A stretch of 64,000 bases of DNA from Homoserinibacter sp. GY 40078 (GTDB lineage: Bacteria > Actinomycetota > Actinomycetes > Actinomycetales > Microbacteriaceae), in the NCBI RefSeq assembly GCF_008017545.1, contig NZ_VRTZ01000001.1:1735908-1799907 (forward strand). Reading direction: 5' to 3'. Position 1 is the stretch's first letter. Each line of letters opens with the position of its first letter. Position numbers and translations under genes: made by a program. The notes beneath the pieces were generated by a model, which worked only from the letters and a program-made list of their open reading frames with translations, was not told the DNA's origin and made no database searches. This document shows, piece after piece, positions 1 to 8,694 of this stretch.

Positions 1-396
1 CCCGAGTGGGCGGCGCACGTGATCGCGGAGTACGGCGAGGCGATCGCCGTCGGACTCGATGTGCGCGGCACGACCCTCGCCGCCCGCGGCTGGACGAAGG
101 AGGGCGGCGACCTCTGGAGCGTGCTGGGCCGCCTCGAGTCGGCCGGATGCGCCAGGTACGTCGTGACCGACGTCACCAAGGACGGCACCTTGAAGGGCCC
201 GAACCTCGACCTGCTGCGCGAGGTGATGACCCGCACGCCGAAGCCCGTGATCGCATCCGGCGGGGTTGCGACCCTCGACGACATCGCCGCGCTGCGCGAG
301 CTCGTGCCGCTCGGTCTCGAAGGGGCGATCGTCGGCAAGGCCCTCTACACGGGTGCGTTCACCCTCGCAGAGGCCATCGACGTCGCGAGCGACTGA
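1..396 (+). CDS. priA: Bifunctional HisA/TrpF-type isomerase PriA, C-terminal part
   Basis: The gene enters the window already open (frame 1), so only about the last 131 residues are present. It is a TIM-barrel ribosyl-isomerase of the HisA/PriA family: in histidine synthesis it converts ProFAR to PRFAR, and in actinobacteria the same enzyme usually also does the TrpF step of tryptophan synthesis. Seen here are the catalytic [14 protein letters not shown] loop with its essential Asp, the phosphate-binding [12 protein letters not shown] segment and the [13 protein letters not shown] segment typical of the last strands. That it is PriA rather than a HisA-only enzyme is inferred from the actinobacterial context. 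It ends 5 nt before the sseB-like gene on the same strand, so the two are probably co-transcribed. Confidence 0.9.
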   Translation, partial: PEWAAHVIAEYGEAIAVGLDVRGTTLAARGWTKEGGDLWSVLGRLESAGCARYVVTDVTKDGTLKGPNLDLLREVMTRTPKPVIASGGVATLDDIAALRELVPLGLEGAIVGKALYTGAFTLAEAIDVASD

Positions 397-401
397 TCGC
401 C

Positions 402-1154
402 ATGGAGCTGCCGCACGCGGACAGTGCGGGGATCCCGTTCGCGGGGCGCCGCTTCCACGACAACGCGGCGGCCGGTGACGACGGTTCCGCGCCTGAGGCC
501 GTCCTCGACGCCATCCGGCGCATGCGCTCCGGCGAGACGGGGATCGCGGAGGTCGTCGCCGCGCTGCACGCCGAGCGCGTGCTCGTGCCGCTCGTCGCGG
601 TGGCGGGGGATGAGGGCATCGGCCCGCACGGTCAGCGCGTCGACAAGACCCAGGAGCTCTCGATCGTGACGGTCGCGGGGCCGGACGGCCGCGTGGTGTT
701 GCCGGTCTTCTCGTCGGTCGACGCGATGCGGGTCTGGGACCCGTCCGCGCGTCCGATCCCGATCCAGGCGTCGCGCGTCGCGCTCGCGGCGGCGGCCGAG
801 GCGACCCCGCTCATCGTGCTCGACCCCGGATCCGATACTCAGACCGTCGTGCGGCGTCCCGCGTTCCGGGCGCTCGCGACGGGGGAGTCGTGGACGCCCG
901 CCTACGAGGATCCGCAGGTCGGCGCGGCGTTCGGGGCGTCGATCGCAGCGGAGCCCGCAGTCGAGGCCATCGCGCTCGCGCCCGGCGACCCGGAGTCGCG
1001 GTTGACCGGGCCCGAGGTCGTCGTCGTGCTGCGGCTCGCCGCATCGGATGACGAGGAGCGGGCCGCGCTCCTCGGTCGCTTGCAGGCGGCGTGGTCGTCG
1101 GATGCGACGATCGCCGAGCGCGTCGACTCGATCGCGATCCGCCTCACCGCCTGA
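402..1154 (+). CDS. SseB family protein
   Basis: A protein of 250 residues that matches the SseB family, whose N-terminal domain is found in type III secretion-linked and housekeeping proteins of unknown biochemical role. The recognisable core is the LVPLVAV strand near residue 65, the [10 protein letters not shown] segment, then VLPVFSS..AMRVW and an alternating alpha/beta C-terminal half. No signal peptide or membrane segment is seen, so it is likely cytoplasmic. The ATG at 402 lies 5 nt after priA; longer readings upstream only extend through priA in another frame. In actinobacteria an sseB-like gene commonly sits between priA/hisA and infC, which supports the call but gives no function. 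Confidence 0.75.
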   Translation: MELPHADSAGIPFAGRRFHDNAAAGDDGSAPEAVLDAIRRMRSGETGIAEVVAALHAERVLVPLVAVAGDEGIGPHGQRVDKTQELSIVTVAGPDGRVVLPVFSSVDAMRVWDPSARPIPIQASRVALAAAAEATPLIVLDPGSDTQTVVRRPAFRALATGESWTPAYEDPQVGAAFGASIAAEPAVEAIALAPGDPESRLTGPEVVVVLRLAASDDEERAALLGRLQAAWSSDATIAERVDSIAIRLTA

Positions 1155-1173
1155 GAGCCCCGCGGGTCGAGGT

Positions 1174-1536
1174 TCAGCCGACGGGACCGGTGTACTTCTC
1201 GCCGGGACCCTTGCCGTGCTCGTCGGGGAACGGCGATGCCTCGCGGAACGCCAGCTGCACCGTGCGCAGGCCGTCGCGCAGCGCACGCGCGTGGTGATCG
1301 CCGAGGCTCGGTGCCGACGCCGTCACGAGACCCGCGAGAGCGTCGATGAGTTTGCGCGCCTCGTCGAGATCGGTCTGGCTCTCCGGGTCGTCCGCGAGAC
1401 CCACCTTGACGGCCGCGGCGCTCATCAGGTGCACGGCCACCGTATTGATCACCTCGACCGCGGGGACCTCGGCGATGTCGCGGATCTCGTCGTCGACATC
1501 CCCCGGTTCGGGGGCGGGCACGGCATCTGGGCTCAC
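1174..1536 (-). CDS. DUF1844 family protein
   Basis: A protein of about 120 residues read leftwards from a GTG at 1536, which has a GAGGA Shine-Dalgarno sequence 7 nt upstream; an upstream in-frame start at 1608 lacks one and would overlap the infC leader. After an acidic N-terminal tail ([19 protein letters not shown]) comes the family core: [21 protein letters not shown], then [16 protein letters not shown]. This pattern is the DUF1844 signature found next to infC throughout Actinobacteria. Function is unknown. It is soluble and mostly helical. It is divergent from infC and shares the 222-bp region between them. Confidence 0.8.
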   Translation of the reverse strand: MSPDAVPAPEPGDVDDEIRDIAEVPAVEVINTVAVHLMSAAAVKVGLADDPESQTDLDEARKLIDALAGLVTASAPSLGDHHARALRDGLRTVQLAFREASPFPDEHGKGPGEKYTGPVG

Positions 1537-1551
1537 GGGTTGTTCCTCTGC

Positions 1552-1758
1552 TATCCTTATGCGGGCTCCGGGGCCATCTCCCCGGACACGCAAGTGGAGC
1601 AATCCCACCCGCCGGCCGCTTCTTCAGGCTATCGGGTCAGAGTTGGCAACCGAGTTCCGAACGGATCTCGGTGGCGCACTCCGCCGGCTGAGAGCCGGTT
1701 GCACGGGTGCGGTATCGCTTCATGCGCGTGGAATGAACACCGAATGAAGGAGACCCGC
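1552..1758 (+). promoter_or_regulatory. infC promoter and structured 5' leader
   Basis: A TATCCT hexamer (1552-1557) is a likely -10, which would give a leader of roughly 190 nt before infC. The leader can fold into at least three hairpins: TCCGGGG/CCCCGGA (1567-1573 with 1580-1586), CCGAG/CTCGG (1650-1654 with 1667-1671) and CCGGCT/AGCCGG (1684-1689 with 1693-1698). A long folded leader ahead of infC-rpmI-rplT is where L20- or IF3-mediated control acts in other bacteria. That the same happens here is inference; I do not recognise a known leader family. Confidence 0.5.
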
Positions 1759-2385
1759 ATCAGCGATCCCAGAACCAACGACCGAATCCGCGTCCCCGAG
1801 GTCCGCCTCGTGGGTCCTGGCGGAGAGCAGGTCGGCGTCGTCCGCATCGAGGACGCCCTGCGCCTGGCGCAGGAGGCTGATCTGGATCTGGTCGAGGTGG
1901 CGCCGAACTCCAAGCCTCCCGTGGTGAAGATCATGGATTACGGCAAGTTCAAGTACGAACAGGCCCAGAAGCTCAAGGAGGCTCGGCGTAATCAGGCGAA
2001 CACCATCCTCAAGGAGGTGCGGTTCCGCCTGAAGATCGACAAGCACGACTACGAGACCAAGCGCAAGCGCGCGGAGGGATTCCTCCAGGCCGGGGACAAG
2101 GTGAAGGCCATGATCCTGTTCCGCGGTCGTGAGCAGTCCCGCCCCGAGCAGGGCGTGCGTCTTCTCCAGCGCTTCGCGGAGGATGTCGCCGAGTTCGGAA
2201 CCGTCGAGTCCACCCCGACGATCGACGGTCGCAACATGGTCATGATCATCGGCCCGCTGAAGAACAAGGCGGATGCCAAGGCGGAGCAGAACGCCAAGCG
2301 CGCGGCCAACAGGACGCGCCCCGAGAGCCAGGCGGACGAGTCCGCCGACGATGCGGCAGCTGCCGTCAAGACAGAGGAAGAGTAA
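1759..2385 (+). CDS. infC: Translation initiation factor IF-3
   Basis: IF-3 binds the 30S subunit, prevents 50S association and checks the start codon. The protein has the IF-3 N-domain ([19 protein letters not shown]), the linker and the C-domain ([17 protein letters not shown], then [10 protein letters not shown]), with a charged C-terminal tail. The start chosen is ATC at 1759: AAGGAG (1747-1752) lies exactly 6 nt upstream, whereas the in-frame ATG at 1744 has no ribosome-binding site and overlaps that AAGGAG region. A rare AUC/AUU start is a conserved feature of infC and lets IF-3 limit its own translation. If the ATG is used instead, the protein gains five residues (MKETR). The stop codon overlaps the rpmI ATG by one base. 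Confidence 0.93.
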   Translation: MSDPRTNDRIRVPEVRLVGPGGEQVGVVRIEDALRLAQEADLDLVEVAPNSKPPVVKIMDYGKFKYEQAQKLKEARRNQANTILKEVRFRLKIDKHDYETKRKRAEGFLQAGDKVKAMILFRGREQSRPEQGVRLLQRFAEDVAEFGTVESTPTIDGRNMVMIIGPLKNKADAKAEQNAKRAANRTRPESQADESADDAAAAVKTEEE

Positions 2386-2579
2386 TGCCCAAGCAGAAGA
2401 CGCACTCCGGTGCGAAGAAGCGCTTCAAGATCACCGGAAGCGGCAAGGTCAAGAAGCAGGGCGCGGGTATGCGCCACAACTTCGAGCACAAGTCGTCGCG
2501 CGTGACGCGTCGTCTCAACCAGGACGTGATCCTGGCTCCGCAGGACGCCAAGGTCATCAAGGGACTGCTGGGCAAGTAA
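2385..2579 (+). CDS. rpmI: 50S ribosomal protein L35
   Basis: A 64-residue basic protein starting [14 protein letters not shown] and containing the L35 hallmark [11 protein letters not shown], followed by [15 protein letters not shown]. The length is normal for L35. It is a structural protein of the large subunit. Its ATG shares a base with the infC stop (TAATG), so translation is probably coupled, and rplT follows 34 nt later in the usual infC-rpmI-rplT order. Confidence 0.97.
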   Translation: MPKQKTHSGAKKRFKITGSGKVKKQGAGMRHNFEHKSSRVTRRLNQDVILAPQDAKVIKGLLGK

Positions 2580-2613
2580 GCCCCGGCCCCGGAATACAGA
2601 AGGACTCAAGAAG

Positions 2614-3000
2614 ATGGCACGTGTCAAGAGGGCGGTCAACGCCGCCAAGAAGCGTCGCACCACGCTCGAGCGCGCCGAGGGCTACCGCGGCCAGCGCTCG
2701 CGTCTCTACCGCAAGGCGAAGGAGCAGGTCACCCACTCGCTCGTCTACGCCTACCGCGACCGTCATGCGAAGAAGGGCGAGTTCCGTCGCCTGTGGATCC
2801 AGCGCATCAACGCTGCGGCCCGCGCGAACGGCATCACCTACAACCGCCTGATCCAGGGCCTCGGCCTCGCGGGCATCGAGGTGGACCGTCGAATCCTCGC
2901 GGAACTCGCGGTGAACGAACCGGCGACCTTCACCGGTCTCGTGGAGGCGGCGAAGGCCGCGCTCCCGAAGGACGTGAACGCTCCGAAGAACGCGGCGTAA
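2614..3000 (+). CDS. rplT: 50S ribosomal protein L20
   Basis: A 128-residue basic protein matching L20, an early 23S rRNA-binding assembly protein: [19 protein letters not shown] at the start, then [16 protein letters not shown] and [14 protein letters not shown]. An AAGGA-type ribosome-binding site (2601-2605) precedes the ATG. In several bacteria L20 represses its own operon by binding the leader. It is the last gene of the infC operon and is followed directly by a strong intrinsic terminator. Confidence 0.97.
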   Translation: MARVKRAVNAAKKRRTTLERAEGYRGQRSRLYRKAKEQVTHSLVYAYRDRHAKKGEFRRLWIQRINAAARANGITYNRLIQGLGLAGIEVDRRILAELAVNEPATFTGLVEAAKAALPKDVNAPKNAA

Positions 3001-3013
3001 CCCGCTGTTCACC

Positions 3014-3055
3014 GACGACGGTGCGCGCCTCCCGGTGCGCACCGTCGTCGTTTTC
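3014..3055 (+). terminator. Intrinsic terminator of the infC-rpmI-rplT operon
   Basis: A perfect 13-bp stem (GACGACGGTGCGC at 3014-3026 with GCGCACCGTCGTC at 3037-3049), a 10-nt loop and a TTTT tract at 3051-3054. The stem ends just before the -10 hexamer of the next gene. Confidence 0.9.
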
Positions 3056-3067
3056 TACGATCGGAAT

Positions 3068-3862
3068 GTGATCGACAATCCCCGCTCGCCGCGCGTGCGC
3101 GCCGTGGCGAAGCTCGCCAAGCGCTCGGCCCGCGAGGAGACCGGGCTCTTCCTCGTGGAGGGGCCGCAGGCACTCCGCGAGGCGCTGGCATTCCACCCCG
3201 AGCTCATCGTCGACGTCTTCGCCACGCGAGGCGCTTTCGACCGGCATCCCGAGATCGGTCGGGCTCTCTCCCGCGCGGGACTCGAGGCCGAGGACGTCAC
3301 CGACAGCGTGCTCTCCGCGATGGCCGACACCGTCACGCCGCAGGGTGTCGTCGCGGTGTGCCGTCGCTTCCCCGTGTCGGTGGAGCAACTGCTCTCCGGA
3401 GGTGCGCGGCTCGTCGCGATCCTCGAGGAGGTGCGCGATCCGGGAAATGCGGGCACGATCATCCGCGCCGCTGATGCCGCGGGTGCGGACGGCGTGATCC
3501 TCACCGGCCGCAGCGTCGACGCCTACAACCCCAAGGTCGTCCGCTCGACGACAGGGTCGATCTTCCACCTGCCTCTCGCGCAGGGTGGGGAGCTGTCGGA
3601 TGCGCTCGATGCGGTCCGCGCCGCCGGGATGCGCGTTCTCGCCGCAGACATCTCCGGCGAGGAGCTGCCGGGCCTTCGCGACGAGCTCTCCGCTCCCACG
3701 GCGTGGCTGTTCGGCAACGAGGCGCACGGCCTGAGCGACGAGACCCTCGCGCTCGCGGATCGCGCCGTGCGCGTGCCGATCTACGGGCACGCGGAGTCGA
3801 TGAACCTCGCCACCGCCGCGTCGGTCTGCCTCTACCAGTCGGCGTTCGCCCAGCGGGGCTGA
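3068..3862 (+). CDS. TrmH/SpoU-family RNA 2'-O-methyltransferase (tsnR-like)
   Basis: A 264-residue SAM-dependent rRNA or tRNA 2'-O-ribose methyltransferase of the knotted SPOUT fold. The N-terminal substrate-binding domain (about residues 1-90) is followed by the three SpoU motifs: VRDPGNAGTIIRAADAAG (motif 1), AWLFGNEAHGLSDE (motif 2) and VPIYGHAESMNLATAASVCLY (motif 3). The exact RNA target cannot be read from the sequence; the homologue in this syntenic position in mycobacteria is called tsnR. GTG at 3068 is chosen: the next in-frame start upstream lies inside the rplT terminator. TACGAT at 3056-3061 is a -10 only 6 nt before this GTG and there is no Shine-Dalgarno, so the mRNA is probably leaderless. 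Confidence 0.88.
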   Translation: MIDNPRSPRVRAVAKLAKRSAREETGLFLVEGPQALREALAFHPELIVDVFATRGAFDRHPEIGRALSRAGLEAEDVTDSVLSAMADTVTPQGVVAVCRRFPVSVEQLLSGGARLVAILEEVRDPGNAGTIIRAADAAGADGVILTGRSVDAYNPKVVRSTTGSIFHLPLAQGGELSDALDAVRAAGMRVLAADISGEELPGLRDELSAPTAWLFGNEAHGLSDETLALADRAVRVPIYGHAESMNLATAASVCLYQSAFAQRG

Positions 3863-3929
3863 TCGGCGGGCACGGGGGAGCCCTCGAGGTGACCGGCGGC
3901 CGTGCCCCGCGCCGATAGACTCGATCCTC

Positions 3930-4970
3930 GTGTCGACCCCTAGCCCCATCACCGAGGAGGCCGTCGCGCGCGCCGTCGAGTCGGCTCTCGCCGCGATCGG
4001 CGCGGTGAGCGATTCCGCGAGTCTCAAGGCCGCCCGCAGTGCCCACGCCGGTGAGGCGTCCGCGCTCGCCCAGTTCAACGCGCAGATCCGCGACCTCCCC
4101 GGCGATCAGAAGGCGGCCGCGGGCAAGCTCGTCGGCCAGGCGCGTGCCCGGGTGAACCAGGCGGTCGCCGAGGCGGAGGAGCGCATCCTCGTCGCCGAGG
4201 AGCAGGCCCGGCTCGAGGCGGAGGCGGTGGACGTCACGGCGCTGCCGTCGCGCTGGAACCGCGGCGCCCGGCATCCGCTCTCGCTCCTCATGGAGGAGAT
4301 GAGCGACCTCTTCGTGGCGATGGGCTGGGAGATCGGCGAGGGTCCCGAACTCGAGCATGAGTGGTTCAACTTCGACGCCCTCAACTTCGACGAGGACCAC
4401 CCCGCCCGCGCCCTGCAGGACACCTTCTTCGTGGAGCCCGCCGAGCGCCACCTCGTGATGCGCACGCACACGAGCCCCGTGCAGATCCGCTCGCTCCTGT
4501 CCCGCCCGCTTCCGGTCTACGTCGCGGCTGTGGGGCGGGTGTACCGCACCGACGAGCTCGACGCGACGCACACCCCGGTCTTCCACCAGATCGAGGGCAT
4601 CGCGATCGACAAGGGCCTCACGATGGCACACCTGCGCGGAACCCTCGAGCACCTCGCGCGCGCGATGTTCGGCGAGGGCGCCCAGATCCGCCTGCGTCCC
4701 AACTACTTCCCGTTCACCGAGCCCTCGGCCGAGATGGACGTCTGGCAGCCGAACGCGAAGGGCGGTGCTCGCTGGGTCGAGTGGGGCGGATGCGGCATGG
4801 TGAACCCGAATGTCCTGCGATCGGCGGGCATCGACCCCGACGAGTACCAGGGCTTCGCCTTCGGCATGGGCATCGAGCGCACCCTGCAGTTCCGCAACGA
4901 CATGAACGACATGCGCGACATGGTCGAGGGCGACGTGCGCTTCTCGCAGCAGTTCGGGATGGTGGTGTGA
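3930..4970 (+). CDS. pheS: Phenylalanyl-tRNA synthetase alpha subunit
   Basis: The 346-residue catalytic subunit of the alpha2-beta2 PheRS that charges tRNA-Phe. The first ~95 residues form the tRNA-binding coiled-coil arm; the class II catalytic domain follows, with HPLSLLMEE, RTHTSPVQ, motif 2 (VGRVYRTDELDATHTPVFHQIEG) and motif 3 (GFAFGMGIERTLQFR). Start is GTG at 3930: TAGACT (3916-3921) lies 8 nt upstream and no Shine-Dalgarno is visible, consistent with a leaderless transcript. The stop overlaps the pheT start (TGATG), giving translational coupling and equal subunit supply. Confidence 0.97.
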   Translation: MSTPSPITEEAVARAVESALAAIGAVSDSASLKAARSAHAGEASALAQFNAQIRDLPGDQKAAAGKLVGQARARVNQAVAEAEERILVAEEQARLEAEAVDVTALPSRWNRGARHPLSLLMEEMSDLFVAMGWEIGEGPELEHEWFNFDALNFDEDHPARALQDTFFVEPAERHLVMRTHTSPVQIRSLLSRPLPVYVAAVGRVYRTDELDATHTPVFHQIEGIAIDKGLTMAHLRGTLEHLARAMFGEGAQIRLRPNYFPFTEPSAEMDVWQPNAKGGARWVEWGGCGMVNPNVLRSAGIDPDEYQGFAFGMGIERTLQFRNDMNDMRDMVEGDVRFSQQFGMVV

Positions 4971-7453
4971 TGCGCGTCCCGATCTCGTGGCTCGGCGAGT
5001 GGGTCGATCTCCCTGAGGACGTCACCCTCGAGCACCTGCATGCCGCGCTCGTGAAGGTGGGGCTCGAGGAGGAGGACACCCACGGGTTCGCCCTCACGGG
5101 CCCGATCGTCGTCGGGCGCGTCCTCGAGGCGACGCCCGAGCCGCAGTCGAACGGCAAGACCATCAACTGGTGCCAGGTCGACGTCGGCGAGGCGGAGCCG
5201 CGCGGCATCGTCTGCGGCGCGCACAACTTCGCGGCAGGCGACAAGGTCGTCGTGACGCTGCCGGGTGCCGTGCTGCCCGGCCCTTTCCCGATCGCGGCGC
5301 GGAAGACGTACGGACATGTCTCCGACGGCATGATCGCCTCGGCCCGCGAGCTGGGCCTCGGCGACGAGCACGACGGCATCCTGCGCCTCGCCGATCTCGG
5401 CCTCGATCCGGAGGTCGGCGTCGACGCCATCTCGCTGCTCGGCCTCGACGACGCGGCGGTCGAGGTGAACGTCACACCCGACCGCGGGTACGCGTTCTCG
5501 ATCCGCGGCATCGCGCGTGAGTACTCGCACTCGACGGGCGCGGCGTTCCGCGACCCGGCGGATGCGGTCGAGGTGGGCGCGTTCGCCGGCTTCCCGGTGG
5601 TGCTCGACGACCAGGCGCCGATCCGCGGCCGCGAAGGCTGCTCGGTGTTCTCGGCGCGTGTCGTGCGCGGCATCGACGCGACCCGGCCGACGCCTCCGTG
5701 GATGTCGTCGAGGCTTCGTCTCGCCGGTATCCGCTCGGTGTCGCTCGCGGTCGACATCACCAACTACGTCATGCTCGAGCTCGGCCAGCCCATCCACGGC
5801 TACGACCTCGCCAAGGTCGACCCGGGTGGGCTCGTCGTGCGTCGTGCCCAGCAGGGCGAGAGTCTCGAGACCCTCGACGGCAAGGTGCGCAGCCTCGACC
5901 CTGCCGACATGGTCGTCGCCGACGCGACCGGCCCACTGGGCCTCGGCGGCGTCATGGGCGGCGCCTTCAGCGAGCTCTCCACGTCGACCACCGACGTGCT
6001 CGTAGAGGCGGCGGTGTGGGATCCGATCTCGATCGCGCGCACGGTGCGCCGTCACAAGCTGCCGAGCGAAGCCGCCAAGCGCTACGAGCGCGGCGTCGAC
6101 CCGCGGATGTCAACGATCGCCGTCGAGCGCGTCGCCCAGCTCCTCGTCGACCTCGCGGGTGGCACGCGCGACGATGCCGGAGTCGTGATCGATCGGTCCG
6201 TGCCGCTCGCAGCCGTCGTCCTTCCGCTCGGCCGCCCCGCCGCGGTCGTCGGCGTGGAGTACTCGCGCGACGAAGTCGTGGACGTGCTGCGCATGATCGG
6301 TGCGGAGGTCTCCGTGGACGGGGATCTCGCGACCGTCACCCCGCCGAGCTGGCGCCCGGACCTCGTCGACGACGTCTCGCTCGTGGAGGAGGTCGCGCGC
6401 ATCACGGGGTACGACCGCATCCCAGCGGAGCTCCCCATCGCACCCGCAGGCCGCGGGCTCACCCGCTCGCAGCTCGCGCGCCGCCGCGTCGCGCAGACGC
6501 TCGCCGCCGCGGGGGCGACCGAGGTGCTGTCCTACCCGTTCGTGTCGGATGCCGTCGCCGAGCGCTTCGAGCCCGGTGCCGCCTCCGTGCGCTTGGCGAA
6601 CGCCCTCGACGCGACCGTGTCGCTCCTGCGCCGCACCCTGCTGCCCGGACTCGTCGACATCGCACACCGCAACCTGTCACGCGGGCTCACCGACCTCGCG
6701 CTCGTCGAGATCGGGGCGGTCTTCCGCCCCGAGTCCGGGGTCACGTACGGCACCGACGGCATCCCCGTCGGCGCAGCTCGCCCGGGAGACCAGACCATCG
6801 CCGAGCTCAACGCGAGCATCCCGCCGCAGGAGCGGCACGTGGCGGGCCTCTTCCTCGGGGATGCGCTCGCAAAGCAGCCGGGATCCGCGGCGGTTCCCGC
6901 GGGCATCGCGGATGCGCTCGACGCGGTGCAGCAGGTCGCGCTCGCCGTCGGGATCGACATCCGCCCCGTGCAGGGCGCTCATCCCGCGCTCCACCCCGGA
7001 CGCACCGCTGAACTCCGCGTCGGCGACCGCGTCGTGGGCGTCGCGGGTGAGCTGCTGCCGGCGCTCGCGGCCGAGTCCGACCTGCCGCGGGTCGTGGCGG
7101 TCTTCGAGCTGGACCTCGATCTGCTCATCGAACTCTCCGTGGGCGAACGCTCCGCGACCCCGATCGGTACGCTTCCCGCCGCCACCCAGGATCTGTCGCT
7201 CGTGGTCGCCGCCGACGTGCCGGCCGCAGAGGTCAGGGACGCGATCGTGGCGGGTGCGGGGGAGCTGCTCGAGCACATCCGCCTGGTCGACGACTACCGC
7301 GGGCAGGGGGTCGAGGCCGGCACCAAGTCGCTGACCTTCGCGTTGCGCTTCCGCGCGGCCGACCGAACGCTCACCGCCGCCGAGGCGACGGACGCGAAGC
7401 TCGCGGGCCTCGCGGTCGCGTCCGAACGCGTCGGCGCGACGCTGCGCGAGTAG
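4970..7453 (+). CDS. pheT: Phenylalanyl-tRNA synthetase beta subunit
   Basis: An 827-residue protein of normal length for PheT. In order: the OB-fold EMAP/tRNA-binding domain (about 40-150, KTINWCQVDVGE), the B3/B4 editing domain (around 210-380, with ITNYVMLELGQPIHGYD), the B5 domain (about 410-480), a catalytic-like core and the C-terminal ferredoxin-fold anticodon-binding domain (SVGERSATPIGTLPAATQDL onward). It edits mischarged Tyr-tRNA-Phe and binds the anticodon. The ATG at 4970 overlaps the pheS stop. The gene ends 40 nt before the arginine leader peptide. Confidence 0.97.
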   Translation: MRVPISWLGEWVDLPEDVTLEHLHAALVKVGLEEEDTHGFALTGPIVVGRVLEATPEPQSNGKTINWCQVDVGEAEPRGIVCGAHNFAAGDKVVVTLPGAVLPGPFPIAARKTYGHVSDGMIASARELGLGDEHDGILRLADLGLDPEVGVDAISLLGLDDAAVEVNVTPDRGYAFSIRGIAREYSHSTGAAFRDPADAVEVGAFAGFPVVLDDQAPIRGREGCSVFSARVVRGIDATRPTPPWMSSRLRLAGIRSVSLAVDITNYVMLELGQPIHGYDLAKVDPGGLVVRRAQQGESLETLDGKVRSLDPADMVVADATGPLGLGGVMGGAFSELSTSTTDVLVEAAVWDPISIARTVRRHKLPSEAAKRYERGVDPRMSTIAVERVAQLLVDLAGGTRDDAGVVIDRSVPLAAVVLPLGRPAAVVGVEYSRDEVVDVLRMIGAEVSVDGDLATVTPPSWRPDLVDDVSLVEEVARITGYDRIPAELPIAPAGRGLTRSQLARRRVAQTLAAAGATEVLSYPFVSDAVAERFEPGAASVRLANALDATVSLLRRTLLPGLVDIAHRNLSRGLTDLALVEIGAVFRPESGVTYGTDGIPVGAARPGDQTIAELNASIPPQERHVAGLFLGDALAKQPGSAAVPAGIADALDAVQQVALAVGIDIRPVQGAHPALHPGRTAELRVGDRVVGVAGELLPALAAESDLPRVVAVFELDLDLLIELSVGERSATPIGTLPAATQDLSLVVAADVPAAEVRDAIVAGAGELLEHIRLVDDYRGQGVEAGTKSLTFALRFRAADRTLTAAEATDAKLAGLAVASERVGATLRE

Positions 7454-7492
7454 CGTCCGTGCCGCCCCGGCGGCTCTGCTACGCTCGCTCGC

Positions 7493-7576
7493 ATGGGTCA
7501 GCGGATCACGGTCGAGAGCGTGCAGCTCCGTCGTGTCCGCCGCGTGCGCCGAATCTCGGCGACGTCGCAGCGCTGA
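7493..7576 (+). CDS. Putative arginine leader peptide of the arg operon (27 aa)
   Basis: A short frame, ATG at 7493 to TGA at 7576, encodes MGQRITVESVQL, RRVRRVRRI and SATSQR. Eight of 27 residues are Arg and six fall in codons 13-20 (CGT CGT GTC CGC CGC GTG CGC CGA). TACGCT at 7480-7485 is a -10-like hexamer 7 nt before the ATG and there is no Shine-Dalgarno, so the transcript is probably leaderless. The stop lies 68 nt before argC. A peptide dense in codons for the pathway end product, alone ahead of the operon, is the classic layout of ribosome-mediated attenuation: low Arg-tRNA would stall the ribosome in codons 13-20. The function is inferred; no homologue search could be run. Confidence 0.6.
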   Translation: MGQRITVESVQLRRVRRVRRISATSQR

Positions 7577-7605
7577 CCGCATCTCAGCCTCTCGCGTGAC
7601 GTCGC
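7547..7605 (+). promoter_or_regulatory. Competing RNA hairpins downstream of the Arg codons
   Basis: Hairpin A pairs CGCCGA (7547-7552) with TCGGCG (7556-7561) across the last Arg codons of the leader. Helix B pairs GCGACGTC (7559-7566) with GACGTCGC (7598-7605). They share 7559-7561, so only one can form fully; a ribosome stalled at the Arg codons would block A and favour B. I see no U-rich intrinsic terminator before argC, so the output could be Rho-dependent or act on argC translation. Mechanism is inference. Confidence 0.4.
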
Positions 7606-7644
7606 CGCCCCGGCCCCGTCCCGTCGAACAATAAGGTTGAATCC

Positions 7645-8694
7645 ATGCCCATCTCCGTCGCCGTCGCGGGCGCGAGCGGATACGCCGGGGGCGAGCTGCT
7701 GCGGCTGCTCGCCGACCACCCGGAGTTCGAGGTCCGCACCGTCACGGCCCACCAGAACGCCGGCCAGGCGCTCTCCGCGGTGCACCCGCACCTCACGAGC
7801 ATCGGCGACCTCGTGCTCCAGCCGACGGAGCCGTCCGTGCTCGCGGAGGCCGACGTCGTGTTCCTCGCCCTGCCGCACGGCGCATCCGGAGCGATCACGG
7901 CCGAGCTGCCCGACGACGTGCTCGTGGTCGACTGCGGCGCCGATCACCGCCTGACGGACGAGACGGCGTGGGCGGCGTTCTACGGCGGTGAGTACCACGG
8001 GGCCTGGACCTACGGCATGCCCGAGCTGCTGCTCGACGGCGGCACCGCCAAGCAGCGCGACAATCTGGTCGGCACGACCCGCATCGCGGTCCCCGGATGC
8101 AACGTGACAGCGATCACGCTGGGGCTCGCGCCCGGCATCGCGGCGGGTGTGATCGAGCCCCACGACCTCGTCTCCGTGCTCGCGGTCGGAACCTCGGGAG
8201 CGGGGAAGTCGCTCCGCCATGACCTGCTCGCGAGCGAGATCATGGGGTCCGCGTCTGCGTATGCGGTCGGCGGCATCCACCGGCACACGCCCGAGATCGT
8301 GCAGAACCTCACCGCCGCGGGCGGCGACGGGGTCACGATCTCCTTCACGCCCGTGCTCGTGCCGATGGCACGCGGCATCCTCGCGACATCCACCGCCCGG
8401 CTCGCGCCCGGTGTCTCCGCATCCGATGTGCGCGAGGCGTGGCTCGCCGCCTACGCGGGCGAGCGTTTCGTGCGAGTGCTCCCGGAGGGGAGCTTCCCGC
8501 GCACGAGCGACACCACAGGGGCGAACACCGCCCTCATGGGGATCGCGATCGACGAGGCGGCAGGCCGTGTGGTCGTCGTCTCCGCCATCGACAACCTCGT
8601 GAAGGGCACCGCTGGTGCCGCCATCCAGTCCGCCAACATCGCCGCGGGGCTGCCCGAGTCGCTCGGCCTGCCCCTGAACGGAGTCGCGCCGTGA
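7645..8694 (+). CDS. argC: N-acetyl-gamma-glutamyl-phosphate reductase
   Basis: Third step of arginine synthesis: NADPH-dependent reduction of N-acetylglutamyl phosphate to the semialdehyde. The 349-residue protein opens with the Rossmann motif [17 protein letters not shown] and has the active-site segment [13 protein letters not shown] with the catalytic Cys, plus [14 protein letters not shown] at 7645 is preceded by ATAAGG, which could be a weak ribosome-binding site or, read as TAAGGT (7632-7637), an internal -10 placed 7 nt upstream. It is the first enzyme gene of argCJBDF and lies 68 nt after the leader peptide stop. Its stop overlaps the argJ GTG. Confidence 0.96.
   Translation: MPISVAVAGASGYAGGELLRLLADHPEFEVRTVTAHQNAGQALSAVHPHLTSIGDLVLQPTEPSVLAEADVVFLALPHGASGAITAELPDDVLVVDCGADHRLTDETAWAAFYGGEYHGAWTYGMPELLLDGGTAKQRDNLVGTTRIAVPGCNVTAITLGLAPGIAAGVIEPHDLVSVLAVGTSGAGKSLRHDLLASEIMGSASAYAVGGIHRHTPEIVQNLTAAGGDGVTISFTPVLVPMARGILATSTARLAPGVSASDVREAWLAAYAGERFVRVLPEGSFPRTSDTTGANTALMGIAIDEAAGRVVVVSAIDNLVKGTAGAAIQSANIAAGLPESLGLPLNGVAP

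Noticed and set aside
3863..3929. GGGCACGG/CCGTGCCC hairpin between the tsnR-like gene and pheS as a terminator
   Set aside because: The loop is about 20 nt or more and there is no T-tract; pairing may be by chance in GC-rich DNA.
7606..7644. Intrinsic terminator between the Arg leader and argC
   Set aside because: The sequence is GC-rich but I find no stem followed by a T-tract, so classical terminator-antiterminator attenuation is not claimed.
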